The notes beneath the pieces were generated by a model. The model searched no databases, was not told the DNA's origin, and worked only from the letters and a program-made list of their open reading frames with translations. A stretch of 34,835 nucleotides of DNA from SHLQ01 sp964441145 (lineage in GTDB: Bacteria > Actinomycetota > Acidimicrobiia > Acidimicrobiales > SHLQ01), in assembly GCA_964441145.1 (NCBI GenBank), contig CAYTUB010000021.1:1-34835 (forward strand), given 5' to 3'. The position numbers and the translations under genes are program-made. Every line of letters begins with the position of its first letter. Position 1 is the first letter of the stretch. Of the stretch, positions 16,636-24,706 are shown one piece after another.

Positions 16636-17412
16636 TTAGGCGCGGCCGAACTCGCCGTTTCGCTTTTCTTGAAACGAGGCGATCGCTTCGTGATGATCAG
16701 CTGAGGTCGCGAGGCGACGGAAGGTCTCGACGACGTAGGCGTCGTGTTCAGTGGGGTCGAGACGGTCGAGCTCGTTCAGTGCTGCCTTTGTGGCCTCGAC
16801 GGCGAGTGGCGGTTTCGCTGCGATCTGCAGCGCCATCTTCCGTGCGGTCTTTCGCGGGTTCGATCCACCTTCGATCAAGAGCCCGAGCCGTCGGGCGTCG
16901 TGCACGTCGAAGCGCTCGCCGGTCAGGAGCATGCGCCGAGCGACCGAGTCGCCGAAGGTTTGGCTGAGCGATCGCACGCTGGCGATCAGCCCCATGTTGA
17001 TGCCTGCCGCCGCGAAGGTGGCCTTCTCGCCGGCGATTCGAATGTCGCAGGCAAGAGCCAGTTCGAGCCCACCGCCATGAGCGGGTCCCTGGATTGCGGC
17101 GATCACGGGTACTCGACAGGTTCGAATTGCTGCGGCGGCATCGGCGACGACGGTAAATGGCGTCGCCGGGTCTTGGCCGACGGGCGGGTGAGCCAGGCCG
17201 TTGATGTCGGCGCCAGCGCAGAACCGGCCGCGTTCGCCGTGCAGGATGGCGGCGCGCACAGCGTTATCGCTACTAATTGACGTGAACGCCGCTGCGATCG
17301 CCTCCCAATCCTGGGTTGCCAACGCGTTCACTGGGGGCGCATCGATTCGCACCTCGGCAATGGCATCTTTGCGATCGATTGAGACTGCTGGCGATAACTC
17401 TTCGTGGCTCAC
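16636..17412 (-). CDS. Enoyl-CoA hydratase/isomerase (crotonase) family protein
   Basis: This 258-residue crotonase fold acts on acyl-CoA. It has FCAGADINGL for the oxyanion hole and GPAHGGGLELALACDIRIAGE. The residue matching rat ECH Glu144 is kept (E117 in LELAL), but the partner Glu164 (usual PE motif) is replaced by Gly (G137 in FAAAGINMG), so it may not be a classical hydratase. GTG 17412 is the start because AAGGAG lies 5 nt upstream; the frame is open to 17502. It is divergent from ilvE-like and converges with the helicase. Members with one Glu include isomerases and dehydratases. Confidence 0.85.
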   Translation of the reverse strand: MSHEELSPAVSIDRKDAIAEVRIDAPPVNALATQDWEAIAAAFTSISSDNAVRAAILHGERGRFCAGADINGLAHPPVGQDPATPFTVVADAAAAIRTCRVPVIAAIQGPAHGGGLELALACDIRIAGEKATFAAAGINMGLIASVRSLSQTFGDSVARRMLLTGERFDVHDARRLGLLIEGGSNPRKTARKMALQIAAKPPLAVEATKAALNELDRLDPTEHDAYVVETFRRLATSADHHEAIASFQEKRNGEFGRA

Positions 17413-17453
17413 GACATCTCCTTGCCAGACATTGCCTATCAGACATGGCGTAA

Positions 17454-18503
17454 GTGCCCGACAGCGGCTACAAATTGGAGATGAGCGACAAGGCAGACCC
17501 ATTCAGCGCACCCTTTGGCACGCTATTTGGAGATCAGATGGCCGTGGCGAAATACCACGGGGGAGACTATGACTACTCGGGACCTCAGCCGCTGGAGAAT
17601 TTCTCTCTTCATCCAGCAACCCATGTGCTTCATTACGCGAGTGAGTGTTTCGAAGGGCTCAAGGCGCACCGCCAAGTCGACGGCTCGGTAGCCATCTTCC
17701 GGCTCGAAGATTCCGTGCAACGCATGCTGCTCAGCATCGCCAAGCTTCGGATGATTCCGCCGAGCGCAGACCTCTTGCGTCAGCTGATGCTCGATGCGAC
17801 CACCGCGAATGCATCGTTTACTCCCGACCCTCCGGGCTCGCTCTACATCCGCCCGACGATGATCGGAACCGCACCAAACATCGGTGCCGCAGCGACCCCG
17901 AGCGTCGACGGTTTGCTCTATGTCATCAACTCGCCCGTCGGTGACTACTTCGCGGGTGGCGTGCGCCCACTCAGCATCTATATCGAGACCGAGACTCCCC
18001 GCACCACGCCGCAATTCGGTTCGGTAAAGAGCGGAGCTAACTACGTCATGGCGTTGGGCCCGACCCTCGACGCCAAGCGTGATCACGTTGCCGACCAAGT
18101 ACTTTTCGCCAGCGGCGATGACGTCACCGAGACCGGAGCGTCGAACTTCTTCCTCGCCGACGAGGAACGCATCATCACTCGCAACCTCGACGACTCGTTC
18201 CTCCATGGCATCACCCGCAAGTCGATCATCCAGATCGCGAAGGACTTGGGGCTCTCCGTCGAGGAGCGAAGCATCCCTGTCGATGAACTCAAGGCGTGGT
18301 CCGAACACGGCGAGATGTTCTTGTCCGGCACGGCCGCCGTCATCGCGCCAGTCGGCAAAGTCATCGCCCACGGCCAAACGATCGAGGTGGGTGATGGACA
18401 ACCGGGTCCAACGACTTTGAAGCTGCGCGAGGCACTGACCGACGTGCAGACCGGCAAGGCCGAAGACCGGCACGGCTGGCTGACGCCCCTCGACGCCCGC
18501 TAG
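17454..18503 (+). CDS. ilvE: Branched-chain amino acid aminotransferase
   Basis: This fold-IV PLP enzyme of about 349 residues makes or degrades leucine, isoleucine and valine with 2-oxoglutarate as partner. The marks are HYASECFEGLKAHR, YIRPTMIG, SVKSGANYVMAL (Schiff-base lysine K192), the ETGASNFFLA signature and GITRKSIIQIA. Length matches bacterial IlvE type II enzymes. GTG 17454 gives the longest ORF, but ATG 17481 with an adjacent GGAG is an alternative. It starts 41 nt from the divergent crotonase gene, which could share acyl-CoA metabolism, although this is speculative. Confidence 0.92.
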   Translation: MPDSGYKLEMSDKADPFSAPFGTLFGDQMAVAKYHGGDYDYSGPQPLENFSLHPATHVLHYASECFEGLKAHRQVDGSVAIFRLEDSVQRMLLSIAKLRMIPPSADLLRQLMLDATTANASFTPDPPGSLYIRPTMIGTAPNIGAAATPSVDGLLYVINSPVGDYFAGGVRPLSIYIETETPRTTPQFGSVKSGANYVMALGPTLDAKRDHVADQVLFASGDDVTETGASNFFLADEERIITRNLDDSFLHGITRKSIIQIAKDLGLSVEERSIPVDELKAWSEHGEMFLSGTAAVIAPVGKVIAHGQTIEVGDGQPGPTTLKLREALTDVQTGKAEDRHGWLTPLDAR

Positions 18504-18557
18504 AGGCGATGATCAATTCGGCCTGGTTCTCGCGAGCAGTAGCTCTAGCCTGACCCC

Positions 18558-19337
18558 ATGACCGGACACTTTCTTACGGCCGAGGGCCCCATCGACATTC
18601 CAAAGCGGGTGTTGGTCGTCGTAGCCCATCCAGACGACATCGACTTCGGCACTGCGGGAACCGTCGCTCAACTGACGAAAGCGGGAAGCTACGTCGCGTA
18701 CTGCTTGGTGACCTCTGGCGAAGCTGGCGAGGACGATATGACCGTCGATGCCGGGGAGCTCGCGGCCATGCGTGAAGCGGAGCAAACTGCCGCAGCGGCA
18801 GAGGTTGGCGTCACCGACCTGCATTGGCTTCGCCATGCCGACGGCATGGTGCAGGCTGACCTGAAGCTTCGTTGCGATATCTCCCGAATTATTCGCATCG
18901 AGAAGCCCGATGTCGTGATCAGCCAAAACCCGAACCGGAACTTTGACAGCGTGTACGGCAGCCACCCCGACCACCTCGCAACCGGTGAAGCGACGCTTCA
19001 GGCCGTGTACCCCGATTCTCGAAACCCCCGCTCTTTCACGGCGGAGCTACTAGATCAGGGCTACGAACCGCACACGGTTCCCCATGTCTGGGTTGTTGGG
19101 ACCGAGCAGAATCTCTTCATCGATATTGACGACACGTTCGATAGCAAGATGCGGGCCTTGCGCTCGCATGCCTCACAGGTCGCCAAACGCGACGCGGAGT
19201 TCGACCTCGAAAAGCTCATGCGTCAGTGGGGTCAGCGTCTGTCGAAGATGGCGGCGGAGCAAGGCATCGAGCACTTCGCAGGCGATGACGATGCCCGTCC
19301 GTTGGCAGAGGGCTATCGAGTTTTGAACTGCGCCTGA
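18558..19337 (+). CDS. PIG-L (LmbE) family zinc deacetylase
   Basis: This 259-residue N-deacetylase-like protein has the AHPDD motif (H24, D27) and SHPDH (H136-H139), which together give the zinc site HxxD...H. TSGEAGEDD and MREAEQ are typical secondary motifs. Actinobacterial relatives include MshB (mycothiol synthesis) and Mca (mycothiol conjugate amidase), with MshB-like enzymes removing acetyl from sugar amines. Which substrate applies here is not visible. It has no signal peptide, so it is cytosolic. It lies 54 nt after ilvE. Confidence 0.88.
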   Translation: MTGHFLTAEGPIDIPKRVLVVVAHPDDIDFGTAGTVAQLTKAGSYVAYCLVTSGEAGEDDMTVDAGELAAMREAEQTAAAAEVGVTDLHWLRHADGMVQADLKLRCDISRIIRIEKPDVVISQNPNRNFDSVYGSHPDHLATGEATLQAVYPDSRNPRSFTAELLDQGYEPHTVPHVWVVGTEQNLFIDIDDTFDSKMRALRSHASQVAKRDAEFDLEKLMRQWGQRLSKMAAEQGIEHFAGDDDARPLAEGYRVLNCA

Positions 19338-19347
19338 GCGTGTCGGG

Positions 19348-20112
19348 CTAGAAGCGCATCTGTTGGATCTGTGCGGAGAGTCCACCGTCGAGCACCCACA
19401 GCTGACCGGTTGCATAGCGGGCTTCGTCCGACGCCAACCAGTTGACCAGGTTCGCCATGTCGGTCGGTGTTCCCACGGTGCGAAGTGGATGCACGGCTTC
19501 GGCCTCGGCCCGTGCGGCTTCGGAGTCGACTCCCTCAGGAATGAACTGCTCGAGCATCGGTGTGTCGATGTATCCGGGACAAATGGCATTGACCCGGATG
19601 CCTTCGGGCCCGTGGTCGCAGGCCATTGCTTTGGTGAGGGCGTGCACGGCACCCTTCGACGCGCAGTACGCAGCGAGCTTGGGGTCGGCGATAAAGCCGT
19701 CGTAGCTGCCGAAGTTGATGATCGATGGATTGCTGGCCGTGCGCAGCAGCGGCAGTGCGTACTTGGAGGTCAAGAACGTGCCGGTCACGTTGATCGCCAT
19801 CAGGTGGTTGAACTGTTCGAGCGTGGTGTCTTCGACGGTTGCCTCGATCTCGATCCCCGCAGCGTTGACCAGCACGTTGAGCTGTCCGTGCTCGTCTGAG
19901 ACCTGTTCCATCACCGACACGACGTTGGCTTCGTCGGTCACGTCGAGAGAAACGAACTCCCCCGGAAGGTCTTCGGGATTGTCGGTGCTGATCGAACCCG
20001 AAGCTCCCAGGTCGGCGGCGTACACGTGGTAGCCCTCATTAACGAAGCGTTCACAGATAGCGCGACCAGCGCCACCGCGGCCCCCGGTAACCAGTGCAAC
20101 TGGCTTACTCAT
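19348..20112 (-). CDS. Short-chain dehydrogenase/reductase
   Basis: This 254-residue classical SDR has TGGRGGAG (9-16) for NAD(P) binding, an NAAG element (83-86), Ser136, and the catalytic YCASK (Y149, K153). The segment PGYIDTPML follows the active site as usual. It is the last gene of the betC-Rieske-SDR set, with its ATG overlapping the Rieske stop by 4 nt (ATGA). In this context it may oxidise an alcohol or aldehyde intermediate of choline breakdown, but that assignment is an inference from position. The usual betaine-aldehyde dehydrogenase is a different family. Confidence 0.88.
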   Translation of the reverse strand: MSKPVALVTGGRGGAGRAICERFVNEGYHVYAADLGASGSISTDNPEDLPGEFVSLDVTDEANVVSVMEQVSDEHGQLNVLVNAAGIEIEATVEDTTLEQFNHLMAINVTGTFLTSKYALPLLRTASNPSIINFGSYDGFIADPKLAAYCASKGAVHALTKAMACDHGPEGIRVNAICPGYIDTPMLEQFIPEGVDSEAARAEAEAVHPLRTVGTPTDMANLVNWLASDEARYATGQLWVLDGGLSAQIQQMRF

Positions 20113-21293
20113 GATCGTTCTCCATTCTTCGAAGACTTAGGACCGCTGGACGTTCCGGATTCTTCGAAGATCGCATAGGCGTCGAGGACGAGCTGATGGA
20201 AGTGGTGAAGGGCGTGTTCGGATAGACCAGAACCAGCGGGGTCGTTCACGATTCGGCCTTGGGTGAACGCAGGGGTTTGCATGCCGCGCTGCACGCTCTC
20301 GACGAGGTTGATGTCCTCGACCTGAAGCACTTCGTCGAGGTAGCGGATCGATTCGAACTCGGCCTCGTTTGGCTCGGTTGTCTCGAGGAAGAAGTCGTAG
20401 GTCTCGCGGGTGACACCAGCTGATACCGGGATGATCTTGAGCACGATCATGCTGCCGCGGCCCGGGTAGCGCATCAGGGCAGTGTTTGGCCACAGCCACC
20501 ACACCGCATGGTCGGTGACCGTCGCATCGGTGACGTCGTAGGCCGAGTTCTCGGCCTTGCCCGCTTCGGCCATGTGGCTGGAGTAGATGCCGTGCGTCGT
20601 GACCGTATAGGTATCCATGTCGACAAGCGACACGAAGTCACTGTGGGCGACGTGACAGTGGTAGCACTCGAGGAAGTTGTCGACCACGTTCTTCCAGTTG
20701 CTCTGGATCTCATAGGTCAGGCGGTGGGCGAACGTCAGTTGTTCGACGTCGGGCGCCCAGTGCATGATTTCATCGCTGAGGTCGCCGGATGCCTTGGCGA
20801 GCGGCGTCGCATTTGTGTCGAGGTTGACGTACACAAACCCGGCGAACTCCTCAATCTGGACCTGATCGAGGCAGATGTCGTCGACGGAGAAGTCTTCGAG
20901 GTTGTTGGTGTGGCGAGCCGAACGCAAAGACCCGGTCAGGTCGTAGGACCAGGCGTGATAGGGACAGACCAGGTTCGCTACTGTTCCCTCGCCCTCGAGG
21001 AGGTGATGCGCTCGGTGCTTGCACACGTTGTAGAACGCTCGCAGCTCGCCGTCTTTGCCACGAACCGCAACGATGGGAACGCCTGCGATGTCATCGGCGA
21101 CATAGGACCCTGGCTCGCGCAGCTTCTCGATGTGGCACAACCATTGCCAGCTCCGCGAGATGATCTGGCGTTGGTCGGCGTCGAACCACGCATCACGGGT
21201 GTAGGCGTCGGCGTGAAGTGAGAGCGATCGGCTTGGATCAGGGTCCCAGCCGTGTGCGATGTCGGCCACGGGCTTGGTCGCGGGGTCGGTCAT
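20109..21293 (-). CDS. Rieske-type ring-hydroxylating oxygenase alpha subunit (choline/betaine-monooxygenase-like)
   Basis: This 394-residue oxygenase holds a Rieske [2Fe-2S] cluster (C91-x-H93, C110-x-x-H113) and a mononuclear iron site in DNFLECYHCHVAH (H212, H217), with a Glu209 like the bridging Glu of carnitine oxygenase CntA. The short single-subunit form and the ECYHCHVAH segment resemble quaternary-ammonium oxygenases (choline monooxygenase, glycine-betaine GbcA, CntA) more than aromatic dioxygenases. No reductase partner lies in the window. Its ATG overlaps the betC stop by 4 nt, and its stop overlaps the SDR start. Substrate is inferred from the betC linkage. Confidence 0.85.
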   Translation of the reverse strand: MTDPATKPVADIAHGWDPDPSRSLSLHADAYTRDAWFDADQRQIISRSWQWLCHIEKLREPGSYVADDIAGVPIVAVRGKDGELRAFYNVCKHRAHHLLEGEGTVANLVCPYHAWSYDLTGSLRSARHTNNLEDFSVDDICLDQVQIEEFAGFVYVNLDTNATPLAKASGDLSDEIMHWAPDVEQLTFAHRLTYEIQSNWKNVVDNFLECYHCHVAHSDFVSLVDMDTYTVTTHGIYSSHMAEAGKAENSAYDVTDATVTDHAVWWLWPNTALMRYPGRGSMIVLKIIPVSAGVTRETYDFFLETTEPNEAEFESIRYLDEVLQVEDINLVESVQRGMQTPAFTQGRIVNDPAGSGLSEHALHHFHQLVLDAYAIFEESGTSSGPKSSKNGERS

Positions 21294-22813
21294 GGTGTCG
21301 ATGGCTCAAAGGGAGGGAAGCGCATCTTGGGGCCCGACTCTGCCCAGTCCTGATGGTTGCGAACGTACTGATTCGCGGCGTCAGCTTTGGGCTGATGATC
21401 CCATGACACGAGCGGTCCGGCGGACATGGCGCGATGCAACAGATGGCGCTCTCGTTGGCTCGCCACGACTCGCGTCCGAATCTCCTCTTCGTCCCAACGC
21501 TTTGAGACTTCGGCCGCGAAATCGGCTGCGATGCTCGCGTGCTCGGGGCTATCGGCGAGGTTGGTTCGCTCGAGCGGGTCGGTGGTGACGTTGTAGAGCT
21601 GTGCTGGATCGGTGGCGCAGTGGATGTATTTGTAGTCGCCGCGCCGGATCATGAACATTGGTTGAGAGGTCATCTCCGCGGTGTACTCACCAAAGGTCTC
21701 ATCGACCGGATCGTCAGCACCCGACCACGCCGGGACGAGGCTTCTTCCGTCGAGCTCACCGACGATTTCTGCCGATGACGTCCCCGCGACGTCGAGCAGG
21801 GTTGGCAAGAGATCGAGATGTGAGCATGCATTGGCGACCTCGCTGTGCGTTATGCCTGGACCTGCGACGACGAGCGGCACTCGGGCCGAACGCTCGTGGA
21901 AGGACATCTTGAACCACGCTCCACGATCGCCGAGCATGTCGCCGTGGTCGCTGGTGACGATCACGATGGTGTCGTCGAGGCGACCGGTCTCTTCAAGTGT
22001 GGTGAGCAGCTTGCCGAGCCAATCGTCGAAGTAGCTGACGTTTGCGTAGTAGCCGTGTCGAGCGTTGCGAACCTGATCGTCGGTGTAGCCGATCGTGTCG
22101 GCCTGGATCCCGGTGCGAATCCGCAGTGTGTGCGGGTCGAGCGACTCGAGATCCCACGGAGCTGGCATGTCGATGTCGTCGTGGTCGTAGAGATCCCACC
22201 AATCGGGGCGAGCAACATAGGGGTCGTGCGGATGGATGAACGACGCGCACAAAAAGAACGGTCGGTCATCGTCATCACGGGCCATGTCGAGCAGCTTTCG
22301 CCGAGCGGCGAATCCGACCTCTTCGTCGTAGTCGAGCTGATAGGTCGTGATCGCCTGACCAGCATCATCGAGGACATCCATGTTGTGATACCACTTGTCG
22401 ATGCGCTCATCGGCGTGGTCCCAGTCGGGCGTCCAGGCGAAGTCGGCCGGATAGATGTCGGTGGTCAGCCGCTCCTCAAAGCCATGCAGTTGGTCAGGAC
22501 CGACGAAGTGCATCTTGCCGCTCAACACCGTTCGATATCCGGCGAGTCCGAGGTAGTGGGCGATGGTTGGGGTGGCGGCCGGGAACTCGCTTGCGTTGTC
22601 CCACGCGCCGATCGCTGAAACGGGTTTGCCGGAGATCATCGTGAACCGAGCGGGAGCGCACAGCGGTGAGTGGCAGTACGCATTGTCGAACCGCGTGCCT
22701 CGGTCGGCGAGCGCATCGAGGTGTGGGGTCTTCACGACGGGGTGCCCGTACGTCGAGGTGAAGTGCGGCGCGAGCTGATCGGCCATCACCATCAAAATGT
22801 TTGGTGCGCTCAT
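21290..22813 (-). CDS. betC: Choline-sulfatase
   Basis: This 507-residue alkaline-phosphatase-superfamily sulfatase hydrolyses choline-O-sulfate to choline and sulfate. The family core is C52-A-P-A-R56 (nucleophile modified to formylglycine), with metal-binding MADQ at 10-13, HPHDPY and TSDHGDMLG. The diagnostic stretch SGKMHFVGPDQLHGFEERLT and the C-terminal WDHQPKADAANQY match the choline-sulfatase (BetC) subgroup. ATG 22813 gives the right length; the frame extends upstream to 22984. A TetR-type palindrome lies 20-37 nt upstream. As a cytosolic enzyme it needs uptake of the sulfate ester, and no cognate transporter other than the nearby DMT protein is seen. Confidence 0.92.
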   Translation of the reverse strand: MSAPNILMVMADQLAPHFTSTYGHPVVKTPHLDALADRGTRFDNAYCHSPLCAPARFTMISGKPVSAIGAWDNASEFPAATPTIAHYLGLAGYRTVLSGKMHFVGPDQLHGFEERLTTDIYPADFAWTPDWDHADERIDKWYHNMDVLDDAGQAITTYQLDYDEEVGFAARRKLLDMARDDDDRPFFLCASFIHPHDPYVARPDWWDLYDHDDIDMPAPWDLESLDPHTLRIRTGIQADTIGYTDDQVRNARHGYYANVSYFDDWLGKLLTTLEETGRLDDTIVIVTSDHGDMLGDRGAWFKMSFHERSARVPLVVAGPGITHSEVANACSHLDLLPTLLDVAGTSSAEIVGELDGRSLVPAWSGADDPVDETFGEYTAEMTSQPMFMIRRGDYKYIHCATDPAQLYNVTTDPLERTNLADSPEHASIAADFAAEVSKRWDEEEIRTRVVASQRERHLLHRAMSAGPLVSWDHQPKADAANQYVRNHQDWAESGPKMRFPPFEPSTP

Positions 22814-22832
22814 ATACCGACCGTACTCACCA

Positions 22833-22850
22833 ACTGGACGATCGTTCAAT
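22833..22850. promoter_or_regulatory. Imperfect palindrome upstream of betC, TetR-type operator candidate
   Basis: ACTGGACGATCGTTCAAT is an 18-bp imperfect inverted repeat: 7 of 9 pairs match, around the centre GATC. Half-sites ACTGGACGA and ATTGAACGA resemble operators of TetR-family repressors, the family to which the choline regulator BetI belongs. It lies 20-37 nt ahead of betC. No regulator gene is in the window. Confidence 0.45.
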
Positions 22851-22883
22851 ACGGCGACGTGAGAGCGGCAACCTGTTGTACGG

Positions 22884-23645
22884 CTACTTGCGGTCGGCGA
22901 GGAAGGGGAAGTCGCGGCGCACCTGTTCGACTCGCTCGAGGCTGACGTCGGCGTGGAGCACGACCGGTCCGGACTCACCGGCATCGGCGACGATCTCGCC
23001 GAAGGGGTCGATGATCATCGAGTCGCCAGAGTAACTCGCGTTGGGATCTTCGCCCGTGCGGTTGGCGGCAACCACCCACGCCTGATTTTCGATCGCCCGC
23101 GCCCGCAGCAGCGTCCGCCAATGTTCGCGGCGCGAAGCCGGCCAGTTGGCGATCACGAGGTAGCAGTCGGTGTCGTTGGCGAGCGCCCAATAGTCATCGG
23201 CGAAACGCAGGTCGAAACAGATCGAGGGGCTGATTCGCAGGTCGCCGAGGCGAATCGTCTTGGCTGTAGTTCCCGCCAAGTAGCTCTTGTCTTCGCCGCT
23301 GAAGGTGAAGGGATGACGTTTGTTGTAGGTGTGGAGCTCACCGTGCGGACCGGCGAACACCATCCGGTTGTTCGGGCGTTCGGTGTCGGGTTCGAGAATC
23401 GGGACGGAGCCCACAATCCACGCGCCGACTTCGGCGGCCTGGGACTGCAAGAAAGCGGTGGATGGTCCGTCTTCGGGTTCGTGCGCGACATCGGTGTTCA
23501 TCGTGAACCCCCACGAGTACGTCTCGGTGAGGGTGATGAGCTCGGCGCCGGTCGCGGCTGCCTCAGAAATCTGAGGACGAAGCGCGTTGAAGTTTGCCTC
23601 CGGGTCTTGCCACATGATCTCGTGCTGCACAACCGCAATCTTCAT
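22884..23645 (-). CDS. Omega-amidase/nitrilase-superfamily hydrolase (YafV-like)
   Basis: This 253-residue carbon-nitrogen hydrolase has the catalytic triad Glu41 (LTETYSWGF), Lys109 (YNKRHPF) and Cys143 (SICFDLRF), with NWPASRREHW and ARAIENQAWVVAANRTG typical of omega-amidases of the YafV/NIT2 group, which hydrolyse 2-oxoglutaramate-type amides. ATG 23645 is chosen because it starts the family directly; the frame is open to 23768. It is 70 nt from the betC start and 44 nt from the transporter on the same strand. The link to choline metabolism is positional only. Confidence 0.88.
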   Translation of the reverse strand: MKIAVVQHEIMWQDPEANFNALRPQISEAAATGAELITLTETYSWGFTMNTDVAHEPEDGPSTAFLQSQAAEVGAWIVGSVPILEPDTERPNNRMVFAGPHGELHTYNKRHPFTFSGEDKSYLAGTTAKTIRLGDLRISPSICFDLRFADDYWALANDTDCYLVIANWPASRREHWRTLLRARAIENQAWVVAANRTGEDPNASYSGDSMIIDPFGEIVADAGESGPVVLHADVSLERVEQVRRDFPFLADRK

Positions 23646-23689
23646 GGTCACCAGCGTGGCACACGGTTCGTCGAGTGTGTTGTGATCGC

Positions 23690-24553
23690 TCAGAGGTTGA
23701 GGGCGACGATCGCGACGATGGCGGCAGCCACGCCGGCCAGTTCGCGGCCGCGAACCTGCTCGTGCCACACGACTCGGCCAATGACCACCATGATCACGAG
23801 GCTGCCCGCGGAGAACAGCGTGAACGCAATCGCCGAACGGTTCTCAAAGCCGCCAGCGATGGCCTGCAGTAAGAACCAACTGACCCCAAAGTTCAAGACG
23901 CCGAGCGCAATGCCGGTCAGTATGTCGGGGATTCGCACCTCGACTCTTCGAGCGAATACCGCGACCCACGAAACGGTCGCCGCGGTGCCGAACAAGATGG
24001 CGAAGAAGATCTGATCTTGCCCGCTACCAACTTCGTTGAAGATGCTAATCCACGCGTCGATGAGGCCGAAGACGACGATGAGCGCAGCCGCGAACCACAG
24101 CGTCCGTGGACGCCCACTCGGATTTTCGGCTGGAGTGTTGACCGGCGCCGATGCCGGGGTGAGCGCGGCGAATGCCACGAACAGCAACAAGACTCCGACG
24201 AGCAAACGACCGCTCAATGCTTCGCCGAGGAACACCAACCCGACCAGAACGGGCAACAACAGTGAGAGTCGGGCCCAGGCGCCGGTACGGGCGATGCCGA
24301 ACGTCGCAATACCCCAGGCATAGAGGTAGAAGGCTCCGGGCCAGAATGGTCCGCCACCGACCGCCATGAGCACCGTCACCGGTTCCACCGAAACAGGCCC
24401 ACCGGTGGTGATCGCCAGAGCAATGCCGAGCAAGGCGGCAACGACGTAGTTCATTGCGATGACGACCTCGATGGTGCGATTGAAGTGTCGGGCGAGCCGG
24501 AGCACCACAGCGATGCCGGTCGTGGCGGCGATCGCCAGTGCCAGGTCGATCAC
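23690..24553 (-). CDS. DMT-superfamily (EamA-like) transporter
   Basis: This 287-residue membrane protein has about ten helices in two repeats of five, as in the drug/metabolite exporter superfamily. GITRTGAWARLSLLLPVLVG-like (IARTGAWARLSLLLPVL) and the second-repeat ENRSAIAFTLFSAGSLVIM are typical EamA/glucose-uptake-like segments. Direction and substrate are not known. It is the first gene of the same-strand run leading into betC, so it could move choline sulfate, a quaternary amine or an amide. It is divergent from the esterase gene. Confidence 0.8.
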   Translation of the reverse strand: MIDLALAIAATTGIAVVLRLARHFNRTIEVVIAMNYVVAALLGIALAITTGGPVSVEPVTVLMAVGGGPFWPGAFYLYAWGIATFGIARTGAWARLSLLLPVLVGLVFLGEALSGRLLVGVLLLFVAFAALTPASAPVNTPAENPSGRPRTLWFAAALIVVFGLIDAWISIFNEVGSGQDQIFFAILFGTAATVSWVAVFARRVEVRIPDILTGIALGVLNFGVSWFLLQAIAGGFENRSAIAFTLFSAGSLVIMVVIGRVVWHEQVRGRELAGVAAAIVAIVALNL

Positions 24554-24706
24554 ACGGAGGGCCAGGCAGAGGTAGTGCTCATCGTGCTCGATGCTACAGA
24601 TGGGCGTTCGCTCAGGCTTGCGTACCGCACCTTGGGGTCCTTGCGAGCAAGTGAATTCAGTGCGGAATTAGTTGTATAGAGCACCTCTTTCGGCAACCAT
24701 CGGAAC

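Noticed and set aside
20508..21221. 237-residue plus-strand ORF
   Set aside because: It is a shadow of the Rieske oxygenase gene on the other strand, with no coherent motifs.
22953..24014. 353-residue plus-strand ORF
   Set aside because: It runs antisense over the omega-amidase and transporter genes; no family signal was seen.
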